Below are positions 22,733 through 31,242 of a DNA stretch of 51,609 bases, piece after piece. The stretch is taken from assembly GCA_023664265.1 (NCBI GenBank), contig JAMPFV010000008.1, forward strand, positions 1 through 51,609, in the 5' to 3' direction. Position numbers and translations under genes: made by a program. A model generated the notes under the pieces. The model searched no databases and had not been told where the DNA came from. It saw only the letters and a program-made list of their open reading frames with translations. The number at the start of each line of letters is the position of its first letter. Position 1 is the first letter of the stretch. Source of the stretch: Roseburia sp. (GTDB taxonomy: Bacteria > Bacillota > Clostridia > Lachnospirales > Lachnospiraceae).

Positions 22733-23665
22733 TTACGCCTTCATCTGAGCCGCAACTTCCTCCGCGAAGTTCTCCTGCTTCTTCTCCAAGCCCTCGCCGG
22801 TTTCAAAGCGGACAAATCTCTTCACGGTAATCGCGGTGCCGTTTGCCTTGGATACGGTGTCAAGATACTGCTTTACCGTCTGCTTGCCGTCCTCGGCCTT
22901 TACATATACCTGCTCCAACAGACATACCTCTTTCAGCTCCTTCGCAAGGCGTCCGTTGACAGCGCCCTCAATGACCTTATCCGGCTTTCCTGCCATCTTC
23001 GGGTCATTCTTAATCTGCTCGGTGATAATCTCCTTCTCATGCTCCTTATAATCCTCGGAAACCTCTTCCGTGGAGATATACTTCGGGCTCAACGCCGCGA
23101 TCTGCATCGCAAGGTTTGTCAGCGCTTCCTTCACCGCGTCATTTACCACCGCGGTGTCCGCCTGCACGATAACGCCGATTCTGCCGCCGCCATGCGTATA
23201 GGATACAACGCAGCCGCTCTCCGCCGTAACCTTCTCGAATCTCCTGATGGACAGGTTCTCACCGATAACGGCAATCTTCTCTACCAAGGCTTCCTTCACC
23301 GTCTTGGAAGCATCCGCCTTCCAGCTCTCCGCCAGGAATGCGTCGATGTCAGAAGCATTCGTCGCGAGCGCCTGCTGCGCCACTGCCGTGACAAAGCTCT
23401 GGAATTCCTCATTCTTCGCGACGAAGTCCGTCTCCGAGTTCACCTCTACAACCGCCGCGTTGTTCCCCTCAACAAGCACCTTGCAGAGACCCTCAGCCGC
23501 GATTCTGCCTGCCTTCTTCTCCGCCTTAGCCTGTCCGTTCTTCCTCAGGAACTCTACCGCCTCGTCCATATTTCCGTTTGTCTCATTCAGTGCCTTCTTA
23601 CAATCCATCATGCCGGCACCGGTCATCTCTCTCAATTCCTTTACCATTGCTGCTGTGATAGCCAT
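22733..23665 (-). CDS. tsf: Translation elongation factor Ts
   Basis: A 310-residue EF-Ts, the nucleotide exchange factor for EF-Tu in the cytoplasm. The N-terminal UBA-like domain has VKELREMTGAGMMDCKKAL, and the core TDFVAKNEEF motif that contacts EF-Tu lies at residues about 80-90. Length is normal for Firmicutes. ATG 23663-23665 (MAITAAMVKEL) with GGAGG upstream. It follows rpsB by 57 bp, the standard pair, and the operon ends at the hairpin at 22656-22696. Confidence 0.97.
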   Translation of the reverse strand: MAITAAMVKELREMTGAGMMDCKKALNETNGNMDEAVEFLRKNGQAKAEKKAGRIAAEGLCKVLVEGNNAAVVEVNSETDFVAKNEEFQSFVTAVAQQALATNASDIDAFLAESWKADASKTVKEALVEKIAVIGENLSIRRFEKVTAESGCVVSYTHGGGRIGVIVQADTAVVNDAVKEALTNLAMQIAALSPKYISTEEVSEDYKEHEKEIITEQIKNDPKMAGKPDKVIEGAVNGRLAKELKEVCLLEQVYVKAEDGKQTVKQYLDTVSKANGTAITVKRFVRFETGEGLEKKQENFAEEVAAQMKA

Positions 23666-23722
23666 AATTAACCTCCATTCGTCCACACCTCGAAAGTGCG
23701 CAGACTCACAAACTCTCCCTGT

Positions 23723-24472
23723 TTATTCTGCTTCCGTCTCCGCTGTCGCTTCCTCCGCGAACTCCTCCGGCGCTGCATCCGTATTCATCTCGCCCTGATT
23801 CGCCTCAATAACAGCGTCCGCCATCGCGGATACGATCAGCTTAACCGCTCTGATTGCATCATCATTTCCCGGGATAACATAATCCAACTCCTCCGGGTCA
23901 CAGTTTGTATCCGCTATACCAATCAGAGGAATGCTGAGTGTATGAGCCTCCTGAACACAAATTCTCTCCTTCTTAGGGTCTACAACGAAAATCGCATCGG
24001 GAAGCCTTGTCATGTTCTTGATACCGCCAAGGTTCTTCTCCAGCTTCTCCCATTCCTTTTTAATACGAATGACTTCCTTCTTTGGCAGTACGTCAAACGT
24101 ACCGTCCTCCGACATCGTCTCGATTGCCTTTAATCTTGCAATTCTGCTTTTGATGGTCTTGAAGTTTGTCAGCATACCGCCCAGCCATCTCTCATTGACA
24201 TAGAACATACCGCAGCGCTCAGCCTCCGTGCGGACCGCGTCCTGCGCCTGCTTCTTTGTTCCCACAAAAAGAATTGTACCGCCCTGTGCCGCGATATCCG
24301 CAACCGCCTTGTACGCCTCATCAACTTTACCTACAGATTTCTGCAAATCGATAATGTAGATGCCGTTTCTCTCGGTGAAGATATACGGAGCCATTTTAGG
24401 GTTCCATCTTCTTGTCTGATGTCCGAAATGAACACCTGCCTCCAATAACTGCTTCATTGAAATAACGCTCAT
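23723..24472 (-). CDS. rpsB: 30S ribosomal protein S2
   Basis: A 249-residue ribosomal protein S2 with the usual opening [22 protein letters not shown] and the conserved [14 protein letters not shown] and DAIFVVDP segments. The C-terminus is an acidic Glu/Ala tail. It binds the 30S body near S1 and is needed for initiation. ATG 24470-24472 with GGAGG. A sigma-A promoter at 24642-24670 and a structured leader of about 160 nt precede it, which would allow autogenous control. Confidence 0.97.
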   Translation of the reverse strand: MSVISMKQLLEAGVHFGHQTRRWNPKMAPYIFTERNGIYIIDLQKSVGKVDEAYKAVADIAAQGGTILFVGTKKQAQDAVRTEAERCGMFYVNERWLGGMLTNFKTIKSRIARLKAIETMSEDGTFDVLPKKEVIRIKKEWEKLEKNLGGIKNMTRLPDAIFVVDPKKERICVQEAHTLSIPLIGIADTNCDPEELDYVIPGNDDAIRAVKLIVSAMADAVIEANQGEMNTDAAPEEFAEEATAETEAE

Positions 24473-24635
24473 GTCTTACCTCCATTTTCTGCGGGCTTAC
24501 CGCGCTTCCGTCTGCGTCCTCTCTGCGGGCTACCCGAGCGTATGACTGCATCATCAGCAGGCATGGACCGCAAATCGGCAAACGTGAATTTTATGTTTTA
24601 TTCTTCTGTCGCGCCGCACACAACATGCACGCAAC
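24473..24635 (-). promoter_or_regulatory. rpsB 5' leader, candidate autoregulatory RNA
   Basis: About 160 nt between the inferred start of transcription and rpsB. It contains no open frame of note but several GC-rich complementary segments on the minus strand, including CTGC...GCAG and GGGTAGCCCGCAG near the gene. Ribosomal protein leaders of this kind often bind their own product. No specific match to a described S2 leader is claimed. Confidence 0.35.
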
Positions 24636-24641
24636 GATAAA

Positions 24642-24670
24642 ATGATAACACAAAAGAACCTCTTTTGCAA
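24642..24670 (-). promoter_or_regulatory. Sigma-A promoter of rpsB-tsf
   Basis: TTGCAA (complement of 24665-24670), 17-bp spacer, TATCAT (complement of 24642-24647). The -35 hexamer overlaps the loop of the upstream terminator hairpin. Confidence 0.6.
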
Positions 24671-24678
24671 GGGGTTCT
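24652..24678 (-). terminator. Terminator ending the fla/che operon side
   Basis: On the minus strand AGAACC (complement of 24673-24678) pairs with GGTTCT (complement of 24655-24660), followed by TTTTG. Inner bases extend the stem with one mismatch. It lies 47 bp past the stop of the 24725-25396 gene and would separate the motility operon from rpsB. Confidence 0.65.
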
Positions 24679-24724
24679 CTCATCAATTCTCCCGAATTCA
24701 ATATACCGAATTCAATATACAAAC

Positions 24725-25396
24725 CTAATGCGTAATCTTCTCGGCGATCTCCTGCCACGAATCGTTCAGGCTGATGACCTTCTCGCCCGTGTTTATCCGC
24801 TTGTCATAGCCGTGCTGCATCAGAAAGGCGTCATATTCCGAAGCGCTGTCTATCACGCCCGCATTGTACAGCTTCCTCGATACGGTGCCGGAATCGTCCC
24901 CCTTTGATATGGTAATGGTGACTGTCTGCATATCCAAGGCCGCCGCGCCGGGATTCACAATCACCACCGCCTCCGAAGGTTCCTCCGGAGCCGCGGAGGA
25001 CGCGCGCTCAGAAGAACCGTCCTCCGGTTCCTCAGCCTCCAAGTCGTTCTCCTGCAAATTATTCTCCTGCAAATCGTCCTCCCGCGGAGCCTCCTCGTTC
25101 AAGTCGGGAGCCTCCGGATTATTTATGTCCTCTCCGGTGATGTCCTCCCAATTAATCTCCGGCTTCGAATCGGCCTCCGGCTCCGATTCCCGCACCAGCA
25201 GCGGCTCCGATTCCGCCTCATCCGTGGAAGAAGGCTCCGAAGCCTCCGAAGCCTCCTCTTCCAAGGCCTCCTGCGCATAGGAGCGCATGATCTCCGCCCT
25301 CGCCGAGGCCACGGCATTCTTCTTCGATACGCCCATGACAAGCCCCGTGACAAGGATGCCGATGCCCAGCCCGCGCAAATAATATTTCAACTTCAT
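24725..25396 (-). CDS. Membrane-anchored protein with YceG/MltG-like N-domain
   Basis: A 223-residue protein. The N-terminus (residues 5-24, YYLRGLGIGILVTGLVMGV) is a membrane anchor, followed by a long acidic linker rich in Glu, Ser and Pro (30-145). The C-terminal 70 residues (VTITISKGDDSGTVSRKLYN...GVIDSASEYDAFL...NTGEKVISL) resemble the LysM-like N-terminal domain of endolytic transglycosylase MltG. The catalytic MltG domain is absent, so it is not an enzyme by itself. ATG 25394-25396 with AAAGGCGAG. It lies between DUF6115 and rpsB at the tail of the motility operon. It may localise to cell wall synthesis sites. Confidence 0.65.
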   Translation of the reverse strand: MKLKYYLRGLGIGILVTGLVMGVSKKNAVASARAEIMRSYAQEALEEEASEASEPSSTDEAESEPLLVRESEPEADSKPEINWEDITGEDINNPEAPDLNEEAPREDDLQENNLQENDLEAEEPEDGSSERASSAAPEEPSEAVVIVNPGAAALDMQTVTITISKGDDSGTVSRKLYNAGVIDSASEYDAFLMQHGYDKRINTGEKVISLNDSWQEIAEKITH

Positions 25397-25418
25397 TGTT
25401 TCACTCGCCTTTCAAAGT

Positions 25419-25549
25419 CAACAACCCCACTGCAAGCAACGGGGCATCAAGCTTGCAACGCTGCAAAGCAGCGGGGTATGCGACCCTCGCGGCATTCGCC
25501 AAATGCTCATGCAAGCATGGCGCTTGGCTCATTGCTCGCGGGAATCAAC
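25419..25549. repeat. Dispersed structured repeat, copy 1 (about 130 bp)
   Basis: A noncoding repeat between two genes, closely similar to 51244-51380. Shared landmarks are a CCCC...ACGGGGCATCAA start, CTTGCAACGC, an inverted CAGC/GCTG part before GGGGTAT, then GACCCTCGCGG, CATGCAAGCATGG and CTCGCGGGAAT at the end. Internal complementary segments predict a folded RNA or cruciform. TCAAC occurs on both sides of this copy and could be a target duplication. Confidence 0.7.
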
Positions 25550-25554
25550 CGGCC

Positions 25555-26634
25555 TCACACTGCGCCCTTAAACAAATTGATCACCAGCTTGACTTCGCCC
25601 ACGCCAAGCCCCAGTTCCTTCGCAATATCCACATGCGACAGGCCTTCCTTGTACATACGCAATATCCTGTCGTTGTTGTTTTCCCGCATATCCTCGACAG
25701 GAACCGCCGTATCCTCAGTCTCCTGCTGCTTCATCATGGACACCGTGCGCTCCAGCGTCACCGCCTGCGCCTCCTGCTTCACCGGACGCTCTATGTGCGG
25801 CGCCTGCTCCACAAAGGAATAAACCTCCACCGGGCGGATATCCGCCGGCTTCGCGTCCACCACGGTCAGGCTCTCGGGGCGTGCTCCCGGCACACGCAAA
25901 TCGGACGGGTTGATGCTCCTATCTGCGGGGAGTACCTCCATATCCTTAAATACCAGCGGGCTGAACTCCTCGGTCTTCCCCTGCTGCGGCTCCTCTTTCC
26001 GAAAATTCAGGGCCTGGCGCTGTGTCACCAGCTCCTGCTGCATTGGAAGGATCAGGCGCGCCATCTGCTTACGCGCGTACTCCTTTTCGCGGGCCGCCTT
26101 TTCACGGGCCGCACGCTCAAGCGCCGCATTCCGCTCGCGCTCCTCCTTCCGCGCCGCTTCCTCCTGCGCCTTTCTCGCCTCCGCTTCCTCCCGGGCCTTC
26201 GCCGCAAGCGCTATGGCGGCGGCGTTTGCCGCCTCCTCCGCCTCCTTGGCCGTCTTGTCAACATGCTTCACCGTCTCTTTCAGGTTATTGTGCTTGTCAT
26301 TGAGCATGTCATACAGGAACATAACCTCCTGATGCGCCTTGTTCATATCGGAGAGCACCGTCTCGGAGTACTCGCTGATTGCCATTATCTTCTCGTTGGA
26401 AATGCGCTCCGACGCCCGCTCCGTCTTCTCCACCGCGTATTCAAGCGTCTCGTCAACCACCTCCGTCACACGGCTTCTGGCGTCCTCCATCTCCTTGTCG
26501 ATAATCTCCCTGATGATTTCCTCATCAATCTGCTGTTCGTCCTGCTCTCTCTTATCGGATCTGCCCGGTATCAGAAAGCTTATGATAAACGCTGCCGCCC
26601 CGGCGGCAAGCAACACTATCTCCATCCAATTCAT
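25555..26634 (-). CDS. DUF6115 protein at the SwrB position
   Basis: A 359-residue protein. Residues 4-22 form an N-terminal membrane helix. The middle (about 30-190) is a very long charged coiled coil rich in Ala, Glu and Arg. A Pro-rich linker follows. The C-terminal 35 residues form a small HTH-like motif (RILRMYKEGLSHVDIAKELG), the hallmark of DUF6115. In Bacillus the motility gene swrB lies between sigD and rpsB, and the topology here (one anchor, cytoplasmic coil) is the same, so a role in flagellar assembly or sigma-D activity is likely but inferred. ATG 26632-26634, weak ribosome site (AAGGG at 11 bases). Confidence 0.75.
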   Translation of the reverse strand: MNWMEIVLLAAGAAAFIISFLIPGRSDKREQDEQQIDEEIIREIIDKEMEDARSRVTEVVDETLEYAVEKTERASERISNEKIMAISEYSETVLSDMNKAHQEVMFLYDMLNDKHNNLKETVKHVDKTAKEAEEAANAAAIALAAKAREEAEARKAQEEAARKEERERNAALERAAREKAAREKEYARKQMARLILPMQQELVTQRQALNFRKEEPQQGKTEEFSPLVFKDMEVLPADRSINPSDLRVPGARPESLTVVDAKPADIRPVEVYSFVEQAPHIERPVKQEAQAVTLERTVSMMKQQETEDTAVPVEDMRENNNDRILRMYKEGLSHVDIAKELGLGVGEVKLVINLFKGAV

Positions 26635-26656
26635 CTGTAATCAAACCCTTCCGTCA

Positions 26657-26971
26657 CTATATCTTCATATCAAAGCCACCCTCGGATTTTGACACGACCT
26701 TTCCGTCTCCCTCGAATTTCCTGCGCCGCTTCTTACCGCCGTCGCCCTGATAGCTGTTCTTTCCCTTCTCCTTCGCGTCAAAGCGCTCCTCCATAAACAG
26801 CGTATCCTCCGCGTGTACCACGCGCTCCGCGCGCTGCTGCTCCTTCTTTTCGGTCTGGACCTGTATGTTTCCCTGATCCACCATGCCCTTCTCTACCTGC
26901 TTCGTCTGATTATGTAAAACATTGTCTGTCTGCTGTATGGACCCGTTCAATAAAATGGGACTGATTGCCAT
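26657..26971 (-). CDS. Small hydrophilic protein of the motility locus
   Basis: A 104-residue protein starting MAISPILLNGSIQQTDNV at ATG 26969-26971 with GGGAGGAG upstream. It is hydrophilic and charged, rich in Gln, Lys and Glu, with a basic stretch near the C-terminus (KKRRRKFEG). There is no membrane helix and no domain I know. Genes of this size and opening are common between fapA and the DUF6115 gene in Lachnospiraceae motility operons, so it is likely a real, conserved gene of unknown role. Confidence 0.6.
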   Translation of the reverse strand: MAISPILLNGSIQQTDNVLHNQTKQVEKGMVDQGNIQVQTEKKEQQRAERVVHAEDTLFMEERFDAKEKGKNSYQGDGGKKRRRKFEGDGKVVSKSEGGFDMKI

Positions 26972-27050
26972 ATATGCTCCTCCCCTCATACCGATAACTC
27001 GTCAATATTCGTCTTATTTTAATATATTTTGACAAAAAAGGCAATAGCCC

Positions 27051-28640
27051 CTACAAATTTGTAGAAGCTATATCTGCACCTTTTTTTACCAAGCGGCAAA
27101 AAGTATACTCATTCTTAACCGTCATCGTGGCGCCGGAAATACTCACCGCCACTCCCTGATACATCGTTCCTCTTATGTCGATATGCGCGTTGTTCTTGCC
27201 CTTGAGCATCTGGTCGAGCGTCTCTATCTCCTCCAGTTCCTCCCGCACCTGCGCCTGTGTCTGTGCCAGCATCTCCTGCAGCATCCGCGCGTTCTTCATC
27301 TGCTCCTCCGTGAGCGTCACACCGTTTTTGATTTTCTGCTCCAGACCGCTGATGACCTTTTTCATCTGCGGAATGGCCTTCGACTTCTCACCGACGCTCT
27401 TTTGAAGCTCCGCGAGCCGCCGCTTGGCCTCAGGGTCAATCCCTACCTCCACGATTGTCGAACCGCCCATCGGCGACCCGATGTTTTTCGCGTTTATCGC
27501 AACCTTGGCAACCACCCTTCCGCCGGTAATCAGACCCTTTCCGGTGTCCGCCATGACAAAGTGCTCCGAGGACACCTGTGAATTCAAAATCTGATCTGCC
27601 TCCACAAAGCCGTCCGCCTCCACCTTCGCGGCGGATATAAACTTCGCAATGATATTCCCGCCGGCCTTGAGGCGGCCCTTATTCTGTCCGTGCATCCCTC
27701 TTGCAATGACGATATTCCCGCCGGCCTCTATCACGGCGCCCTCAACCACACCGTTCACAAACACGTTTCCGGTCGTCTTTATGCTGAAGTTCTCACATAC
27801 ATTCCCCTTGACCTCCACGTCGCCCTTGTACTCGATATTCCCCGTCGAGGTTCCCACATCCTGCACCGTATAGACGTCGCTCACAAACACGGTTCCCTCA
27901 ATCAGCGCCACATGCCCGTCCACCATACTGACAAGCTGCAGACCGTCAGGTGAGATTTCCATGTTCCTTCCATAAGCAAAGGTGCACTTCTTTACCTCGC
28001 GCGGCGGCGTAACATTCCCCTGAACGTCAACGCCATCCTCCCCTCTTACCTCAGGCGTAATCTCCGCCAGCACCTGTCCCGCGGTACAGCGGTGCAGATT
28101 GTTGAGCTTGAAGAAGTCAACGCTGCCATCCTCTTTCAGCTCCGGACGCGCACTGTTGTCCGTATCAAAGTAATAGGTTATCTTGGCATCGCTTCCCGGA
28201 GTCGGCCGGCTTCCCCTCGCCACGACAATATCCGTGCAGTATTGCCGGTCCTGCAGGGCCTCCCTGATTGCGGCTTCATCAATCCCCGATTTTACCTTTG
28301 CCCACTCGAGAGCCTCCATGATTTTCGCCCTTGTCAGCGGGATTCCCCCCACACTGGGCGGGTACATTCTGAGGACCGCCGTCAGTCTGTCTGCCATCAC
28401 GTTCACCACGCATCGCTCATCCACGGGCAATATCGTCATCGGTGTCAAAAAAACAACAATCTCCTCATCTTTCAGTTTATGAAAGGCTGAATTGATTGCC
28501 GCAGAATCATAGGGCACGCCTATTCTGTCGAGATATTCCTTCAGCTCGCCGACCCGCAGCGGCTCCCCGTCACCCAAGGGCGGCGACAGCAGCACGCTAA
28601 CCCCGCTCTCATCCGTCTGTATTTGAAAATATCCATTCAT
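27051..28640 (-). CDS. FapA family protein (DUF342)
   Basis: A 529-residue protein of the FapA/DUF342 family. An N-terminal alpha-beta part (1-170) is followed by the typical right-handed beta-helix with regular Gly/Val/Asn-rich repeats (GDVEVKGNV, GNIVIARGMHGQNKG, GGNIIAKFI) at about 240-380. A coiled-coil segment (385-470) and a short C-terminal part (SGATMTVKNEYTFCRL) end it. In polar flagellates FapA acts in flagellar placement and assembly, and in Firmicutes it sits next to sigD as here. ATG 28638-28640. It lies 42 bp downstream of sigD. Confidence 0.85.
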   Translation of the reverse strand: MNGYFQIQTDESGVSVLLSPPLGDGEPLRVGELKEYLDRIGVPYDSAAINSAFHKLKDEEIVVFLTPMTILPVDERCVVNVMADRLTAVLRMYPPSVGGIPLTRAKIMEALEWAKVKSGIDEAAIREALQDRQYCTDIVVARGSRPTPGSDAKITYYFDTDNSARPELKEDGSVDFFKLNNLHRCTAGQVLAEITPEVRGEDGVDVQGNVTPPREVKKCTFAYGRNMEISPDGLQLVSMVDGHVALIEGTVFVSDVYTVQDVGTSTGNIEYKGDVEVKGNVCENFSIKTTGNVFVNGVVEGAVIEAGGNIVIARGMHGQNKGRLKAGGNIIAKFISAAKVEADGFVEADQILNSQVSSEHFVMADTGKGLITGGRVVAKVAINAKNIGSPMGGSTIVEVGIDPEAKRRLAELQKSVGEKSKAIPQMKKVISGLEQKIKNGVTLTEEQMKNARMLQEMLAQTQAQVREELEEIETLDQMLKGKNNAHIDIRGTMYQGVAVSISGATMTVKNEYTFCRLVKKGADIASTNL

Positions 28641-28682
28641 ACCATAACCATGCCTTTCCGATACCTGATAGTATAATGTCTT

Positions 28683-29447
28683 CTATTGTGTCAGAATGCC
28701 GATATAGCTTCCCATCTTTCCCCGCATCTTCTGCAGAGCCTTCGTGTGCAGCTGCGATATTCTCGATTCAGATACCTCTAAAACCTGACTGATTTCCTTT
28801 AACGTAAGCTCCTCATAATAATAAAGCAGTATTACTTTCTTTTCCTTCTCCGTCAATAACTCCAAGGCTTCCTCAAGCTTTATCTTGAGCTCTCCCCGCT
28901 CGACAACCTTCTCCGGCATGTCATAGCCCGCGCCGTTTCCCCGCTCCGACGAAATATCATTTCCCTGCTCCATATACTCGTTGAGTGAAATAATACTGTC
29001 CGCGCTTACCTGATGCTGCCAACCTGTCAGCTCATCATCCGTGATACCGATGTGCGCGGCAATCTCCGCGTCCGTCGCCGGTCTCCCGTTTATCTGTTCA
29101 AGCTCCTTGATTGCCATGTCAATCTGCTTCTGACGCTGTCTGACGGTGCGCGGGATCCAGTCCATCTTTCTTATCTGATCCAGAATCGCCCCGCGGATAC
29201 GAAGGCTGGCATAGGTCTCAAACTTAACCTCCTTGCGCATATCAAACTTGTCAATCGCGTCAATCAATCCGAACACGCCATAGCTTACCAAGTCCTCATA
29301 CTCCACGCTGTAACCAAGATACATGCTCAAGCGACCCGCTACAACCTTTACCAAGGGCGCATATTCCAAAATAAGTTTTTCCCGGAGTTCCGGGGCGCTT
29401 GATTTAAAATAATCCTCCCAAAGCTTTTTACGCGCTGCATCGTTCAT
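28683..29447 (-). CDS. sigD: Motility RNA polymerase sigma factor SigD/FliA
   Basis: A 254-residue sigma-28 family factor that directs transcription of late flagellar genes. Region 2 has EYEDLVSYGVFGLIDAIDKFD and FETYASLRIRGAILDQIR (residues about 48-95). Region 3 follows DWIPRTVRQRQKQID. Region 4, with the HTH LTLKEISQVLEVSESRISQ, ends the protein. The family order FapA, SigD, CheD and CheC matches other Clostridia. ATG 29445-29447. I found no convincing sigma-D promoter in the window, so its targets (flagellin and similar) are probably elsewhere. Confidence 0.95.
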   Translation of the reverse strand: MNDAARKKLWEDYFKSSAPELREKLILEYAPLVKVVAGRLSMYLGYSVEYEDLVSYGVFGLIDAIDKFDMRKEVKFETYASLRIRGAILDQIRKMDWIPRTVRQRQKQIDMAIKELEQINGRPATDAEIAAHIGITDDELTGWQHQVSADSIISLNEYMEQGNDISSERGNGAGYDMPEKVVERGELKIKLEEALELLTEKEKKVILLYYYEELTLKEISQVLEVSESRISQLHTKALQKMRGKMGSYIGILTQ

Positions 29448-29477
29448 GTTATCCCCTCACTATGTCATACCGGTGCA

Positions 29478-29903
29478 CTAGTTCCCGTCCGTATACGCTT
29501 CTTCGTATTCCTCGCTCTCGTAACCGCCGTCCGTGGCCTCGCCTTCTGCCTGATCCTCCTCATATTCCGCCAGAGCCTCGTCCGAGTATTCCCCGCCGTC
29601 ATCCTCTCCATACTCCTCCGAATCGCTCTCCTCGGTTGCGACGGTAACGACATTGCCGTTGTCCTCCTCGTTAAATCTTCCCATCACAACGGTACTGATA
29701 TTCTCCTCCGGAATGATTCGCGGCCTGATGGAGGCGTAAAGATACCGCACGGTATCCCCTATGACATAAAATACCAGAAGCACAATCAACAGAATCCACA
29801 GCATCCGCTCGAATTCATATTCGTTTATGTACATGATAATTGATGCAATCGCGCCTGCCGAGAGCATCAAAAACGGCGTTATCAGCCGCACCTTGTTTCC
29901 CAT
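29478..29903 (-). CDS. Small membrane protein between cheD and sigD
   Basis: A 141-residue protein with two transmembrane helices (residues about 7-24 and 33-55: LITPFLMLSAGAIASIIMYI and MLWILLIVLLVFYVIG). A cytoplasmic tail follows that becomes extremely acidic (Glu/Asp/Tyr-rich) to the end. ATG 29901-29903 with AGAGGGG seven bases upstream. No family recognised. Its position between cheD and sigD resembles a small uncharacterised gene found there in other Clostridia. Confidence 0.6.
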   Translation of the reverse strand: MGNKVRLITPFLMLSAGAIASIIMYINEYEFERMLWILLIVLLVFYVIGDTVRYLYASIRPRIIPEENISTVVMGRFNEEDNGNVVTVATEESDSEEYGEDDGGEYSDEALAEYEEDQAEGEATDGGYESEEYEEAYTDGN

Positions 29904-29927
29904 CTGTCTACCCCTCTGCAATCACGA

Positions 29928-30413
29928 TCAAATCGTCTTCTCAGGTTTCCCCGCGGCGCGGATAACCAGTCGGCCGTCCTCCGGATAATATATAATCGTG
30001 CGTCCGTAATTCAGCCCCGTATCCTCTGCCTTTAAAGGTATCCCAAGCTCCCTGAGCTTCTTCTTGCTTGCCTGGACGTTCCGCTCCCCGACCCGTACCA
30101 TATCGGACTTGTTCTGGAACGCAAACATCTGCGCTCCCCCTGCAATCTTTGCCTCAAATCTGGACTTCACGCCACCCAGTGCAATTATTTTTTTCACCAG
30201 ATCGTCAATGCCGGTATCAGCAAATTTAGATCTGTTCGTATTGTTTGCAATCTGTGTACTGTCCGGAAGCATTGCATGAGCCATGCCTCCCACCTTTGCG
30301 ATAGGGTCTCTGATACATATTCCCACACAGGATCCAAGTCCCAGCGTTGTAATGCCATCCGGGCTCTTACACACATTTAAATCAGCCATGCCTACTTTTA
30401 CTATATTTGCCAT
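29928..30413 (-). CDS. cheD: Chemoreceptor glutamine deamidase CheD
   Basis: A 161-residue CheD. The catalytic triad is visible as Thr in GITTLGLG (about residue 22), Cys29 in GLGSCVG and His46 in GMAHAMLP. CheD deamidates specific glutamines in chemoreceptors and also binds CheC, boosting its phosphatase activity. CheC lies 162 bp upstream, so the pair is intact. ATG 30411-30413. The C-terminus is standard in length. Confidence 0.95.
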   Translation of the reverse strand: MANIVKVGMADLNVCKSPDGITTLGLGSCVGICIRDPIAKVGGMAHAMLPDSTQIANNTNRSKFADTGIDDLVKKIIALGGVKSRFEAKIAGGAQMFAFQNKSDMVRVGERNVQASKKKLRELGIPLKAEDTGLNYGRTIIYYPEDGRLVIRAAGKPEKTI

Positions 30414-30575
30414 ACAGTCTCTTTCCTTCCGTATATGTATGCAATTATAATTATTGATAAGTACGCGCCTGCCGTATAGCCCGTACCGGCGCTATACAGC
30501 TTCATCTCTGTGCGCATGAATTAATGAAACATTCCACTCCAATGCTGCCGCAAAGCGCGGCAAAAACACGACCGC
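30414..30575 (-). other. cheC-cheD intergenic spacer with hairpins
   Basis: The 162-bp spacer is the longest gap inside the che block. It contains GTATAGC...GCTATAC inverted repeats around 30474-30497 and a GC-rich GCCGC/GCGGC hairpin near 30543-30560. Neither is followed by a T tract on the minus strand. They may set RNA stability or partial termination. No gene is seen. Confidence 0.4.
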
Positions 30576-31196
30576 CTATATTGACAATCCGAGCGCCCCG
30601 AGCATCTTGGAATAGGACGGCAGATCGGGCATCAGCACGAAATAGCCGTTCAAATCCACATCATCGGTAAACACTGTCTGGATTAACAAAATCTGGTCGC
30701 CCATAATACCAAATTCTATTGCGGGAACACTGAGGATTGCGTTCAACATATCAATGTTCAAATCCGGAACCGAAGGAAGCATCTTCAGATTTGTCATCTG
30801 CGCAAGCGAATTCAGATACGCGCCCGTGATAATGTTTCCTATCTCCTTCATTGCGGAAATCTCAATTTCCGAGAACTCTCCCTCTGACGGCGGCATCCCC
30901 ATAAGCTTGCTTACGAGTGTCTTCCCCGCGCCGTGCTCCAATATGAACATAATACTGCCCGTGATGTCACCCTCAACAGCCAGATAAATGCCCACTACAA
31001 TCTGCTCCTCGCCGCCCATGACTTCTCCTACCTCGTTGAAGTTGAGCAGTCTTACCTGAGGAACCTTCATATCGACCTTGCACTGAAGCATCTGGGCCAG
31101 TGCGGTTGTCGCGTTGCCGGCCCCGATGTTTCCAAGCTCCTTTAATACATCATAATATTCCGTTGTCACTTTCTCAAAACTAATGTTTTCTGACAT
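30576..31196 (-). CDS. cheC: Chemotaxis phosphatase CheC
   Basis: A 206-residue CheC, the CheY-phosphate phosphatase of Bacillus-type chemotaxis. Both active-site helices are present: ELGNIGAGNATTAL near residue 16 and EIGNIITGAYLNSL near residue 115, each with the Glu-Asn pair. Its activity is raised by CheD, encoded downstream. ATG 31194-31196. It lies 46 bp after cheW. Confidence 0.95.
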   Translation of the reverse strand: MSENISFEKVTTEYYDVLKELGNIGAGNATTALAQMLQCKVDMKVPQVRLLNFNEVGEVMGGEEQIVVGIYLAVEGDITGSIMFILEHGAGKTLVSKLMGMPPSEGEFSEIEISAMKEIGNIITGAYLNSLAQMTNLKMLPSVPDLNIDMLNAILSVPAIEFGIMGDQILLIQTVFTDDVDLNGYFVLMPDLPSYSKMLGALGLSI

Positions 31197-31242
31197 GCTT
31201 AAACCAAAGCCTTTCTTTTATTAAAATCCACCTATCAGTCTC

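Noticed and set aside
24473..24635. Known riboswitch or tRNA-like T-box upstream of rpsB.
   Set aside because: No T-box sequence or conserved riboswitch core is recognisable. Only a generic structured leader can be claimed.
24725..25396. Complete MltG endolytic transglycosylase.
   Set aside because: The protein stops after the LysM-like part. The catalytic domain with its Glu is absent and length is about two thirds of normal.
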